A stretch of 64,000 nt of DNA from Bradyrhizobium sp. sBnM-33. GTDB lineage: Bacteria > Pseudomonadota > Alphaproteobacteria > Rhizobiales > Xanthobacteraceae. The notes beneath the pieces were generated by a model. That model worked only from the letters and a program-made list of their open reading frames with translations. It searched no databases and had not been told where the DNA came from. The stretch is taken from NCBI RefSeq assembly GCF_032917945.1, contig NZ_CP136624.1:8851001-8915000 (forward strand), written 5' to 3'. Within the stretch, counting starts at the first letter, position 1. Every line of letters starts with the position of its first letter. The position numbers and the translations under genes were made by a program. Positions 10,532 to 18,857 of this stretch are shown here, piece after piece.

Positions 10532-11767
10532 ATGGGCAAGGCTTCCGGTTTGTCCTACGGCTGGGTTGTTGTCGCCGTAGGCGCGCTGATGACCTGCGTC
10601 GCATTCGGCTCGATGCTGTCGCTGGCCGTGTTCCTGCAGCCGATTTCGGAGGCGATGGGCTGGTCGCGCAGCGGCGTGTCGGCGGCGGCAACGATCAACT
10701 TTCTCGCCATGGGGCTGGCGGCGTTCTTCTGGGGCACGCTGTCCGACCGGTTTGGCACCCGCATCGTGGTGCTGTCGGGCACGCTGCTGCTTGGCGCCGG
10801 GCTGATCGGCGCGAGCCAGGCCACCAGCCTGTGGCAATTTCAGTTAGCGTTCGGCGTTTTGATCGGGATTGCGGCTGGCAGCTTCTATGCGCCGATGGTC
10901 GCAGTGGCGAGCGCCTGGATCGAGCATCGCCGCAGCCTCGCGGTGGCGTTGGTGTCGGCCGGCATGGGCGTTTCGCCGCTGACGGTTGCGCCATTCGCAA
11001 GCTATTTGATCACGACCTACGACTGGCGCACGGCGATGCTGGTGATCGGCATCGTCGCCTTGGCGCTGTTGATCCCGGCCTCATTGCTGGTGCGACGGCC
11101 GCCGGAGCCATCAACGCCTGCTGCAGCCAATGGGACCGGCGCGCCTGACGGTCAGTGGACGGTCGCACAGGCGCTACGAACGCCGCAATTCATCATCCTG
11201 GCATGCGCGCATTTCGCCTGCTGCGCGGCGCATTCGGGACCGATCTTCCACCTGGTAAGCTACGCCATGATCTGCGGCATCGCGCCACTGGCCGCGGTCA
11301 CCGTCTATAGCCTCGCCGGCTTCTCCGGCCTCGGCGGCCGTTTGCTGCTCGGCTTGCTGGCCGATCGCTTCGGCGCCAAGCACGTCTTGGTCGGCGGCCT
11401 GTTCGTCCAGGCCTTGTCAATCGCCACCTTTCTCGCGGTCGGCCAGCTCGGCGAGTTCTACGCTCTGTCGGTTGTCTTCGGCCTCGCTTATGGCGGCGTG
11501 ATGCCGTTGTACGCCGTGCTGGTGCGCGAATATTTCGGTGTGCGCATCATGGGCAGCATGTTCGGCGCCGTCTCCGCGTTTGCCAGCCTCGGCATGGCGC
11601 TGGGGCCGCTAGCCGGCGGATGGGTGTTCGACGCCTTCCACGGCTATAGTTGGCTCTATGTCGGCTCCTTCACGATCGGCATGGCCGCCGTCGCCGTCGC
11701 CTTGAGTTTCCCGTCCGCCAAGCGACCGCCGCGGCCGTCGCTTGATGTCGGCCGCGCGGCAGCGTGA
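10532..11767 (+). CDS. Major facilitator superfamily transporter
   Basis: The 411-residue protein has about 12 hydrophobic segments with an MFS loop 2-3 motif (GTLSDRFGTRIVV, and its half-repeat GLLADRFGAKHVL in the second half). The arrangement resembles the monocarboxylate/oxalate-type MFS carriers. Substrate is unknown. It follows an intergenic repeat and a GGGGAA-type ribosome site. It converges on the lipase gene with a gap of 23 bases and no obvious partner gene. Confidence 0.88.
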   Translation: MGKASGLSYGWVVVAVGALMTCVAFGSMLSLAVFLQPISEAMGWSRSGVSAAATINFLAMGLAAFFWGTLSDRFGTRIVVLSGTLLLGAGLIGASQATSLWQFQLAFGVLIGIAAGSFYAPMVAVASAWIEHRRSLAVALVSAGMGVSPLTVAPFASYLITTYDWRTAMLVIGIVALALLIPASLLVRRPPEPSTPAAANGTGAPDGQWTVAQALRTPQFIILACAHFACCAAHSGPIFHLVSYAMICGIAPLAAVTVYSLAGFSGLGGRLLLGLLADRFGAKHVLVGGLFVQALSIATFLAVGQLGEFYALSVVFGLAYGGVMPLYAVLVREYFGVRIMGSMFGAVSAFASLGMALGPLAGGWVFDAFHGYSWLYVGSFTIGMAAVAVALSFPSAKRPPRPSLDVGRAAA

Positions 11768-11790
11768 TTCACGTGAGGGCGAACGTTTGC

Positions 11791-12705
11791 CTATGCCCTT
11801 GATGAGATGCCGGGGTCGGCCGTAACTTCGCGTCTGTCCTGCGTTTGCTTGAGATTGTTCTTCGCCCAGGCATCCAGCTTTCCGACATAGACCGTCATGC
11901 TGTGGTCGGCGATGTTCTGAAATCGTCCGGTCTTGACCCACGCAACCATTCCCCCAATCGTGCGCCAGATCTTCTGCGCCCCGTTTGGCGAACGGCGTAC
12001 CGGGGCAACGCCAATTTTTCCGAAATACCGGGTGTCACCAACATGACGGTAGCCAAGCATCGCCGGAGGGATCGCCGGCACCGGGTCGACACCGTTGGTG
12101 ATTCGGTAAAGCGGAGCCTTGACGTAAATGTCGAAGGAGGCGTCACCCGCTCGCGGACAGCCAAAAGTGTAGCAAGCCGCGACGCAATCGCGAACTGTCG
12201 CATCGTTGTCATTGGCCAATTCGGCCGTGGCCATCAGCGCCAACGCACCGCCAAGCGAGTGGCCGGTGATGTAGACTGGACGCGGCTTCGCTTTGATGAG
12301 GCGCTTGACGACCTCGAACATGGAGTCGCGGATCGGCCAGTAAGCCTGGAAGAACCCCGTGTGAACACGCGTACCGCCCTGCAGGGCTACGAAACGGGCG
12401 TTCACATTGGTTCTCCAGTCGAGTTCGTCCTCAGTGCCGCGGAATACGACGACGATGATATCATTGCCTTCGACGACATAACCCGCCGTGCCGGCGTCGC
12501 GATCGATCAGCGCACTGCAGCCGACAAAACCCTGCTTGCATAATTCCGTACTGAACGCAGCGAACCTCGCATCGTCGAGGTCAAAGTCGTTGTAGGCGCG
12601 ATAGGCCAGCTTGGCCATCAGCAATGCCGTGCGATCCGAATAGGCGGCCCGGAAAGTTGGGATACTGTTGAGATCTTCAGGTTCGAAAAAGCTGATATCA
12701 GTCAT
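11791..12705 (-). CDS. Class 3 lipase family protein
   Basis: The 304-residue alpha/beta hydrolase has the nucleophile elbow GHSLGG with Ser150. The likely acid is in NGVDPVP, and DHSMTVYV supplies a candidate histidine, as in fungal-type (class 3) triacylglycerol lipases. There is no signal peptide. The ATG at 12705 is preceded by GGGGAGCTGCAA; an upstream ATG at 12852 would add 49 residues lacking family similarity. It is divergent from the acyl-CoA-dehydrogenase-like gene. The substrate could be an acylglycerol or another ester. Confidence 0.85.
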   Translation of the reverse strand: MTDISFFEPEDLNSIPTFRAAYSDRTALLMAKLAYRAYNDFDLDDARFAAFSTELCKQGFVGCSALIDRDAGTAGYVVEGNDIIVVVFRGTEDELDWRTNVNARFVALQGGTRVHTGFFQAYWPIRDSMFEVVKRLIKAKPRPVYITGHSLGGALALMATAELANDNDATVRDCVAACYTFGCPRAGDASFDIYVKAPLYRITNGVDPVPAIPPAMLGYRHVGDTRYFGKIGVAPVRRSPNGAQKIWRTIGGMVAWVKTGRFQNIADHSMTVYVGKLDAWAKNNLKQTQDRREVTADPGISSRA

Positions 12706-12881
12706 TTGCAGCTCCCCTACCGCGCCTTGACCATAATCCATTGCGCGACCTGATGCACCTGTGGTTGTGGCCGTCCATAATTCGCACCAGCCAAGCCGTT
12801 CCGGGGGTGCCGCCTTGATCGGCGGCAGCGGATAGGTCACGATCGCGATCAAGCCACGAATAAAAGAAGGCGGGGAAGCGA

Positions 12882-14054
12882 ATGAATAGGCATCCGGGCG
12901 TCGATCTTGTGGAGCGCGCCCGCGCTCTGGCGCCGTTGATTACGGAGGAAGCCGACGAGATCGAGCGGACGCGACGGCTGACGCCGGCGGTGACACAGGC
13001 GCTGATCGAGAATGAGCTCTATCGGGCCCTGCTGCCGAAGAGTTTTGGCGGCGCTGAGGTGCCGCTCGAAACATTCATGCTAATGCAGGAGGAAGTCGCC
13101 AAGGCCGACGCCTCGACCGCATGGTGCCTCGGCCAGTGCAGCGTCTGCGCCATGACCGCGGCCTATCTCGATCCCGATGCTGCCAACGAAATCTTCAACG
13201 TTGCGCCCGGCATTCTGGCCTGGGGCGCGATCAACCACGAAGTGCAGGCGGTTCCCGGCGGCTACAAGGCCAGCGCGCGCTGGGATTTTGCGTCCGGCTC
13301 GCGGCAGGCAAGCTGGCTCGGCGCCCATGTCCGGGTCGTCGAAGCCGACGGCACGCCGCGGCGCAGGCCGGACGGTTCGCCGGAGATTCGTACCATCCTG
13401 TTTCCGGTGACCAGCGCCACGATGCACGACGTCTGGGACGTGATCGGCCTGCGCGGCACCGGCACCGATTCCTATTCGGTCGACAATTTGTTCATCCCGG
13501 AAAAGTTCGCAGCGCTGCGCGACGATCCGGCGGCGCTGCGCGAGAACGGCCCGCTGTACAAGCTCTCTACCAACATGGTTTTCGGCATGGGCTTTGCGGC
13601 GACCTCGCTCGGCGTCGCCCGCGCCACGCTCGACGCGGCGATCGCGCTTGCCCGGGGCAAGACACCGCAAGCGTCAAAGGCGATGCGCGACAACAACGCC
13701 GTGCAGGGGCTGGTCGGGCGCACCGAGGCGCAACTGCGCGCCACCCGCGCCTATCTCTATGCCACGTCAGCGGATGTATGGCATGATCTGTCGCAGGGCG
13801 CGACCCTCACCGAAGCCCACCGGGTGGCGATGCGCCTCGCCTCGACATGGACGATCCATCAATCGGCCGCCGTGGTCGACACCGCCTATCACATGACGGG
13901 CGCCACAGCCGTGTTCAACGCCAACAAGTTCGAGCGCCGCTTTCGCGACATGCACGCCATCGCGCAGCAGATCCAGGGCCGTGACGCCCACTACGAGGAT
14001 GCCGGCCGGGCGATCCTCTCGGGCAATCTCGACGGATCGCCGACGACGCGATGA
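12882..14054 (+). CDS. Acyl-CoA dehydrogenase-fold flavoprotein (possible monooxygenase)
   Basis: The 390-residue protein has the acyl-CoA dehydrogenase fold: an N-terminal helical domain (LLPKSFGGAEVPLE), a middle beta-domain (GYKASARWDFASGSRQASWLGAHV) and a C-terminal helical domain. The WDFASGS and GTGTDSY segments resemble the oxygenase subunits of two-component flavin monooxygenases (HsaA, HpaH-like) as much as true dehydrogenases. There is no clear catalytic glutamate of the short-chain acyl-CoA dehydrogenase type. No flavin reductase lies next to it. The substrate is unknown. Confidence 0.8.
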   Translation: MNRHPGVDLVERARALAPLITEEADEIERTRRLTPAVTQALIENELYRALLPKSFGGAEVPLETFMLMQEEVAKADASTAWCLGQCSVCAMTAAYLDPDAANEIFNVAPGILAWGAINHEVQAVPGGYKASARWDFASGSRQASWLGAHVRVVEADGTPRRRPDGSPEIRTILFPVTSATMHDVWDVIGLRGTGTDSYSVDNLFIPEKFAALRDDPAALRENGPLYKLSTNMVFGMGFAATSLGVARATLDAAIALARGKTPQASKAMRDNNAVQGLVGRTEAQLRATRAYLYATSADVWHDLSQGATLTEAHRVAMRLASTWTIHQSAAVVDTAYHMTGATAVFNANKFERRFRDMHAIAQQIQGRDAHYEDAGRAILSGNLDGSPTTR

Positions 14055-14092
14055 AAGCGGCCGGCCCGCCCGGCACGCCGCGGACTCGGCTA

Positions 14093-14117
14093 GGAACCCC
14101 CACGCAAGGCGCGCGTT
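14093..14117 (+). promoter_or_regulatory. EcfG (general stress sigma factor) promoter candidate
   Basis: GGAAC at 14093-14097 and CGTT at 14114-14117 are separated by exactly 16 bases, matching the GGAAC-N16/17-CGTT consensus of PhyR/NepR/EcfG-controlled promoters in alphaproteobacteria. It lies 36 bases before the ATG of the basic protein at 14154. Confidence 0.7.
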
Positions 14118-14153
14118 GCTTGCCGGTAACCGCAACAACGAGGGAGATACCAC

Positions 14154-14540
14154 ATGCCCCGCGGTGACAAGTCCAGCTACACGACCAAGCAGAAACGCAA
14201 GGCCGAGCATATCGAGGAAGGTTATGAGAAGCGCGGCATCGGCAAGAAGGAGGCCGAGCGACGCGCCTGGGCCACCGTCAACAAGGAAACCGGTGGCGGC
14301 AACAAGAGCGGCTCCGGTCGCGGCGTGAAAGACACCAATGTCGCGGCGAAGCGAGGCGGCCGCATCGGCGGTCCGCGCGGCGGCAAGGCCGCGGCCAGCC
14401 GGCCCGCAGCGGCGCGATCACGCTCGGCCAAGAAAGCAGCCGCCACGCGCAAGCGAAAAGCAGCGTCAAGGTCCAGTGCGCGCAAGACGTCACGATCCAG
14501 CACAGCAAAGACGTCGCGATCAGGCACGCGCAAGAGATAG
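14154..14540 (+). CDS. Small basic protein with histone-H1-like Lys/Arg/Ser/Ala tail
   Basis: The 128-residue protein has two parts. Residues 1-60 are a conserved-looking helical head (MPRGDKSSYTTKQKRKAEHI, then EGYEKRG and EAERRAWATVNKETGGG), often annotated as a plasmid-stabilisation-type protein. Residues 61-128 are a low-complexity tail rich in Lys, Arg, Ser and Ala with repeated SRSS/SAKK/RKTS units. The tail suggests nucleic-acid binding. A good ribosome site (GAGGGAGA) and an EcfG-type promoter precede it, so it is probably stress-induced. The plasmid-stabilisation name has no support here; no toxin or partner gene is present. Confidence 0.8.
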   Translation: MPRGDKSSYTTKQKRKAEHIEEGYEKRGIGKKEAERRAWATVNKETGGGNKSGSGRGVKDTNVAAKRGGRIGGPRGGKAAASRPAAARSRSAKKAAATRKRKAASRSSARKTSRSSTAKTSRSGTRKR

Positions 14541-14619
14541 GCGCTTCGTTTTCGCTTCCGACGGCTTGCATCCTGCTTTAGGTTCTCAATGGAGCCTGGC
14601 AGGATACGCTGACATCGCA

Positions 14620-15099
14620 ATGAAGAAGGCGGCACGGAAGCAAGCTGCAAAGCGCATCGCCAAACGGGCGAGCGCTGACACCCGGGACGCTGCGGTGGAA
14701 GCCGTATTCGCGGCCTATCCTAGCTCGGTCAGGGCAAAACTACTTGCGCTGCGCCGCCTGATCTTCGATACCGCAAAGACCACCGAGGGCGTCGGCACCC
14801 TGGAAGAGACGCTGAAATGGGGGCAGCCGAGCTATCTCACGACCGAGAGCAAGAGCGGCAGCACGATCCGGATCGACCAGGTGAAGGCGGAAGCCGGCCG
14901 CTACGCGGTCTATTTCCACTGCCAGACCAATCTGGTCGAGACCTTTCGCGAGTTCTATCCGGAACTGTGCTACGGCGACAACCGCAGCATCCTGCTCGAC
15001 GCCGATGAAAAGCTGCCCGAGAAAGAGTTACGGCACTGCATCGCGCTGGCGCTGACGTATCATGCGCGGAAGCGGAAGGCGGCGAACAGGCGCGCGTAG
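14620..15099 (+). CDS. DUF1801 family protein
   Basis: The 159-residue protein has a Lys/Arg-rich N-terminus (1-22) and then a DUF1801 (YdhG-like) domain with PSSVRAKLLALRRLIFD, ETLKWGQPSYLT and VYFHCQT motifs. This family has an SCP2-like or iron-chaperone-like fold and no settled function. The start at 14620 follows the basic-protein gene by 79 bases. The stop codon TAG (15097-15099) lies inside a dispersed repeat that begins at 15095, so the last residues and the stop are supplied by the repeat. Confidence 0.8.
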   Translation: MKKAARKQAAKRIAKRASADTRDAAVEAVFAAYPSSVRAKLLALRRLIFDTAKTTEGVGTLEETLKWGQPSYLTTESKSGSTIRIDQVKAEAGRYAVYFHCQTNLVETFREFYPELCYGDNRSILLDADEKLPEKELRHCIALALTYHARKRKAANRRA

Positions 15100-15219
15100 C
15101 CCGGATGGAGCGAAGCGAAATCCGGGGGCCTATCGTGCAGCGAACCAGCCTGTTCCGGATTGCGCGGAGCCTGTCATCGGCGCGCATTCGCGCGACCCGT
15201 TGGCTCCATCCGGGCTACG
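15095..15219 (+). repeat. Dispersed palindromic repeat copy 1 (CGTAGCCCGGATGGAGC type)
   Basis: The 125-base element begins CGTAGCCCGGATGGAGC and ends with the inverted GCTCCATCCGGGCTACG. A second copy, in opposite orientation, lies at 52474-52597 and shares internal blocks such as GCGCGAATGCGCGCC-like sequence, GACAGGCTCCGCGCAATCC and the terminal arms. Here it overlaps the stop codon of the DUF1801 gene. Confidence 0.85.
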
Positions 15220-15226
15220 GCTGCGC

Positions 15227-15420
15227 CTACGCCACCAGCGCCGCACCTGCCGGCGCGCTCGAGTTGCCTTGCATCTTCAACAGACCGACGATCTCCGCAT
15301 TGGGCCGCGCGCGGCTGAACAGGAATCCTGCCCCTCCTGGCATCCCTCTTGCGCAGGCAGTTTACCTCGGCCTCGCTCTCGACAACTTCCGCCGTGATCC
15401 TGAGCGTCGGGAACGCCCGC
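15227..15420 (-). pseudogene. Decayed C-terminal remnant of an EAL-domain (c-di-GMP phosphodiesterase) gene
   Basis: On the minus strand, one frame reads RITAEVVESEAEVNCLRK, matching the EAL-domain AEGVETEAQ-x-x-x-LR strand and helix. A second frame reads GCQEGQ and a third GFLFSRARPNAEIVGLLK, matching the domain's final GC-x-x-x-QG-x-LFSRP segment, and ends at a TAG (15229-15227). Together they form one EAL C-terminus broken by two small frameshifts within about 20 bases. Nothing of the catalytic part survives: the upstream side is replaced by the 3' end of the FAD monooxygenase gene at 15421. It is non-functional. Confidence 0.65.
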
Positions 15421-16608
15421 TCAGCACAGCGAAGATGCCGCCGCTTGCGCTTCGGGCACGACGTCGTGATCGTAAAGCCGCCTGCGGAACGCCGCATGCG
15501 CTGATATCTCGGCATCGCGTACGCCGAGATCGGCGTAGGACGAATCGTAGCGCATCCCATTCTCGCGCGCACCGCGCTGAACCGCTGCTACCCGCTCGCG
15601 CCTCAACCGCTCATAAGCCAGCAGCGCCGCCGGTACGTTGGCGCGCGACGCCCGCGCCAGAATGGTTGCGAGCGCCATGCCGTCCTCGATCGACTGGTTG
15701 GCGCCCTGGCCGAGATGCGGCAGCATCGGATGCGCGGCATCGCCGAGCAGCGTCAAGCGCCCACGCGTCCAGGCCGGCAGCGGCTCCCGATCGTACAGCG
15801 CCCAACGGAACGTCCTGTCGACCTGGCTCAACAACGCGCCAATGCGCGGGTCCCAGCCCTCGAACTCGCGGCGAAGCACGTCGGGATCTCCGGGCGCAGA
15901 CCAGGACTCCTTCATTTCCGCATCGGCCGGCACGAAGCCGACATAGTTTATGAGTTCGCCCGATCGGACCGGGAAGCTGAGGAAATGTTTACCCTGGCCC
16001 AGCCACATCTGCCAGCGATCGGTCGGCCAGTGCGGAATGCGCCGATGCGGCAGCACGCCGCGATAGGCGACGGAGCCGTGAAAGACCGGACGGGACGGCG
16101 GCGCCGCATAGCGCCGGAGCTCCGAATGGATGCCATCCGCGGCAACGACGATGTCGCCTTGGACGACCGCACCATTGGCGAATGTCACACGCGCAACCTG
16201 ATCGGCCTGCTCGAAGCCCGTGGCGCGATGGCCCGTGCGAACCACCGCGGGCGGCAATGCGCTAGCCAGAATCTCGACCACGTCCGCGCGATGCATGCCG
16301 AACGTCGCGTTCCAGCCCGCGGAGTCCGTCACCTGAACCGGGGCGATCGGCGCGCCGTCGTGGCGAAAATAGTGAGAAGCGGGACCGACCCTGGCTCCCC
16401 GTCTTTCCACCTGATATCCGAGCCCCACCCGCTGCAATTGCCGCACGCTGTTGGGTGTCAGAAATACCCCTGCCCCGACCTCGCCAAGCGCGGGCGCCTG
16501 CTCATAGACGGAAACATTGAAGCCGTGAGCGATCAGCGCGTTCGCGGCGAACAATCCGCCGATGCCACCTCCAATGATCACAACGGTGAGCTGCGGCTGC
16601 GTCATCAT
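15421..16608 (-). CDS. FAD-dependent aromatic monooxygenase (salicylate-hydroxylase-like)
   Basis: The 395-residue group A flavoprotein monooxygenase has the N-terminal dinucleotide fold IIGGGIGG (around residue 11), the DG motif in VVAADGIHSELRR and the GD motif in LLGDAAHPMLPHLGQGANQSIEDG. These proteins hydroxylate phenolic or other planar substrates using NAD(P)H and oxygen; the closest well-known types are salicylate and 3-hydroxybenzoate hydroxylases. Start could be either of two adjacent ATGs (16608 or 16605). It is divergent from a tricarboxylate-type binding protein, which could supply an aromatic or organic acid. Confidence 0.88.
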   Translation of the reverse strand: MMTQPQLTVVIIGGGIGGLFAANALIAHGFNVSVYEQAPALGEVGAGVFLTPNSVRQLQRVGLGYQVERRGARVGPASHYFRHDGAPIAPVQVTDSAGWNATFGMHRADVVEILASALPPAVVRTGHRATGFEQADQVARVTFANGAVVQGDIVVAADGIHSELRRYAAPPSRPVFHGSVAYRGVLPHRRIPHWPTDRWQMWLGQGKHFLSFPVRSGELINYVGFVPADAEMKESWSAPGDPDVLRREFEGWDPRIGALLSQVDRTFRWALYDREPLPAWTRGRLTLLGDAAHPMLPHLGQGANQSIEDGMALATILARASRANVPAALLAYERLRRERVAAVQRGARENGMRYDSSYADLGVRDAEISAHAAFRRRLYDHDVVPEAQAAASSLC

Positions 16609-16727
16609 CCCACGCGAAAAAAGCTTCGGAAGCTTGCTCGTTCAAGCTATCCTCACTTGCTGCAAACACCAAGTGCCGGCGCGGACAGTTTTAGACCGGA
16701 CGAAGAACGACAGCGGGAGGAGTTTCA

Positions 16728-17729
16728 ATGCAAGGCTCCATGCCAGCTCTGCTTCTCGCCCGCCGTAAACTGGCGCTGCTGCCGCTGGTTCTGATCTTGT
16801 CCGCGCTTTTTTGTGCGCGTGCATCGGCAGCCGACTATCCGGACCGCCCCGTGAAGATCGTCGTCCCCTTCCCCGCTGGAGGAACGGCGGATGCCATTCC
16901 ACGGATCGTCGCGGACTGGCTGTCACGCAAATGGAGCCAGCCGGTGGTGATCGAAAACCGTACGGGCGCCGCAGGAAACATCGGTGCCGAACAGGTCTTT
17001 CATTCAGCGCCCGACGGCTACACCCTGCTCTCGTCGCCGCCGCCGCCGCTCGTCATCAACCAGAATTTGTACCCAAGGCTCGGCTTCGATCCGACGAAAT
17101 TCGAGCCGATCGTCGTGATGGCCCAGGTACCGAACGCGCTGATCGTCAATCCGAACAACGTCAAGGCATCGAGCGTGCCCGAGCTTATCGAATATCTGAA
17201 AGGCAATTCCGACAAGACGATCTGTGCCACGCAGGGCAACGGCACGACCTCGCATCTGACGTCGGAATTGTTCCAATCGATGGCGAAGGTGAAGCTGCGG
17301 CACATTCCCTATCGCGGCTCGGCGCCCGCGCTGCAGGGGCTTGTCGCCGGCGACGTCGACGTCATGTTCGACAATCTCGGCGTCTCGCTCGCGCTCGTTC
17401 AGGCGGGCAAGTTGAAATTGCTGGCGGTGGCCTCGTCCGAACGGCTCCCGGCGCTGCCGGACGTGCCGACGATCGCCGAGACGTTGCCGGGTTTCGAAGC
17501 GGTCGCCTGGTACGGCATCGTGGCGCCGCCCAAAACTCCGAAAAACATCGTCGAGAAGATCAATGCCGATGTGAACGAGGCCTTGCGCCAGCCCCAGGTG
17601 CAGGATCAGCTCAAGAAACTGTCCGCAGGCATTTTCGGCGGTCCGGTCGACAAGTCATCCGCTTACATGCGCGAGGAAATCGACCGGTGGGCCGCGGTGA
17701 TCAAGTCCGCCAACATCGAGTTGCAGTGA
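16728..17729 (+). CDS. Tripartite tricarboxylate transporter (Bug/TctC family) substrate-binding protein
   Basis: The 333-residue secreted protein has a signal peptide (about 1-34, ending RASA|ADYPDRP) and the TctC/Bug family signatures YPDRPVKIVVPFPAGG, NRTGAAGNIGAE and DVPTIAETLPGFEA. It binds a carboxylic acid in the periplasm. No tctA or tctB membrane genes are nearby, so it is an orphan, common for this expanded family in beta- and alphaproteobacteria. The ribosome site GGGAGGAG precedes the ATG. The divergent neighbour is an FAD monooxygenase. Confidence 0.9.
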   Translation: MQGSMPALLLARRKLALLPLVLILSALFCARASAADYPDRPVKIVVPFPAGGTADAIPRIVADWLSRKWSQPVVIENRTGAAGNIGAEQVFHSAPDGYTLLSSPPPPLVINQNLYPRLGFDPTKFEPIVVMAQVPNALIVNPNNVKASSVPELIEYLKGNSDKTICATQGNGTTSHLTSELFQSMAKVKLRHIPYRGSAPALQGLVAGDVDVMFDNLGVSLALVQAGKLKLLAVASSERLPALPDVPTIAETLPGFEAVAWYGIVAPPKTPKNIVEKINADVNEALRQPQVQDQLKKLSAGIFGGPVDKSSAYMREEIDRWAAVIKSANIELQ

Positions 17730-17738
17730 AGGCCGGCG

Positions 17739-17834
17739 TTAATTGATCACGATGCGGGTGTTGCGCGGATAGTTGCGCTGGAGTGGGGTCACGCAATTGC
17801 GCTTGCGGCGCCTGTCCTCTCTTACCGGTTTCAT
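17739..17834 (-). other. Possible small ORF or 3' gene remnant
   Basis: A 31-codon frame on the minus strand (ATG at 17834, TAA at 17739) ends in CVTPLQRNYPRNTRIVIN, which looks like real coding sequence rather than noise. It sits in the gap between the TctC-like gene and mepA. It has no strong ribosome site and no function that I recognise; it could be the tail of a decayed gene. Confidence 0.25.
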
Positions 17835-17876
17835 GCTAAGTTTGCCAATCGAGCGATCCCTGAACTCTCTGGTCCG

Positions 17877-18857
17877 ATGAACCCCCGCCTGTTTCTGATC
17901 CCCCTCATAGCCTTGATAGCCGCCGCCAATGCCGCGAGTGCATGGGCGCAGGACAAGGGCACGGTCCATCCAAAACCGCTGCCGCCGCTTGCCAATCCCG
18001 ATGATCCCAACATCGCCGCCAAGGAGCTGTTCGGCCGCAAGGTTCTGCCCGCGGCGATGCCGACGCGCGTGCACGGGTTTTACGCCCATGGCTGCATCGC
18101 GGGCGCAGAAGGGCTGCCGATCGACGGCGACAATTGGCAGGTGATGCGGCTGTCGCGCAATCGCTATTGGGGCCATCCGGATCTGGTCGCGCTGATCAAA
18201 CGGCTGGCCGCCAGAGCGCGCCGGGATGCGGGCTGGCCCGGCATCCTGGTCGGCGACATGTCGCAGCCGCGCGGCGGACCGATGCTTACCGGGCATGCCA
18301 GCCATCAGGTGGGGCTCGACGCCGACATCTGGCTGACGCCGATGCCGAACCGGCAGCTATCGCGCAACGAACGCGAGGAGATGTCCGCGGTGATGATGGT
18401 GCGCAGCGACCGGCTCGATATCGATCCGCACGCCTGGACGCCGACGCATCTTGCGGTGATCCGCGCCGCCGCGCAGGAGCCGACCGTACAGCGCATCTTC
18501 GTTAATGCCGCGATCAAGAAAGCGTTGTGCCGTGAAGCCAAGGGCGACCGCTCCTGGCTCCACAAGGTGCGGCCGATGTACGGCCATGACTATCACTTCC
18601 ACATCCGCATCAAATGCCCGCCCGGCGCGAGCGAATGCGAAAGCCAGCCCGATCCGAACGAGGGCGAAGGCTGCAGCGCGGGCGATCTTGCCTACTGGTT
18701 CAGCGACGCGGTGCTGCATCCGAAGCCGCCGAAAGTGCCGCCGAAGCCGAAGCCGCCGATGACGATGGCTGCGCTGCCGCCCGCCTGCAAGTCGGTGCTG
18801 AACGCACCGGATGCCAAACACGAAGTATCAAGCCGACCCACCGGAGAACGACGATGA
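17877..18857 (+). CDS. mepA: Penicillin-insensitive murein endopeptidase MepA
   Basis: The 326-residue protein has a signal peptide (1-25, ending SAWA|QDKG) and the LAS-type metallopeptidase domain of MepA: GDMSQPRGGPM, then GHASHQVGLDADIW with zinc ligands His and Asp, and the C-terminal HKVRPMYGHDYHFHIRI histidine motif. It cleaves D-alanyl-meso-DAP cross-links in peptidoglycan in the periplasm. The C-terminus is a Pro/Lys-rich tail beyond the usual MepA end. Its stop overlaps the next start (ATGA), so the two are coupled. Confidence 0.93.
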   Translation: MNPRLFLIPLIALIAAANAASAWAQDKGTVHPKPLPPLANPDDPNIAAKELFGRKVLPAAMPTRVHGFYAHGCIAGAEGLPIDGDNWQVMRLSRNRYWGHPDLVALIKRLAARARRDAGWPGILVGDMSQPRGGPMLTGHASHQVGLDADIWLTPMPNRQLSRNEREEMSAVMMVRSDRLDIDPHAWTPTHLAVIRAAAQEPTVQRIFVNAAIKKALCREAKGDRSWLHKVRPMYGHDYHFHIRIKCPPGASECESQPDPNEGEGCSAGDLAYWFSDAVLHPKPPKVPPKPKPPMTMAALPPACKSVLNAPDAKHEVSSRPTGERR

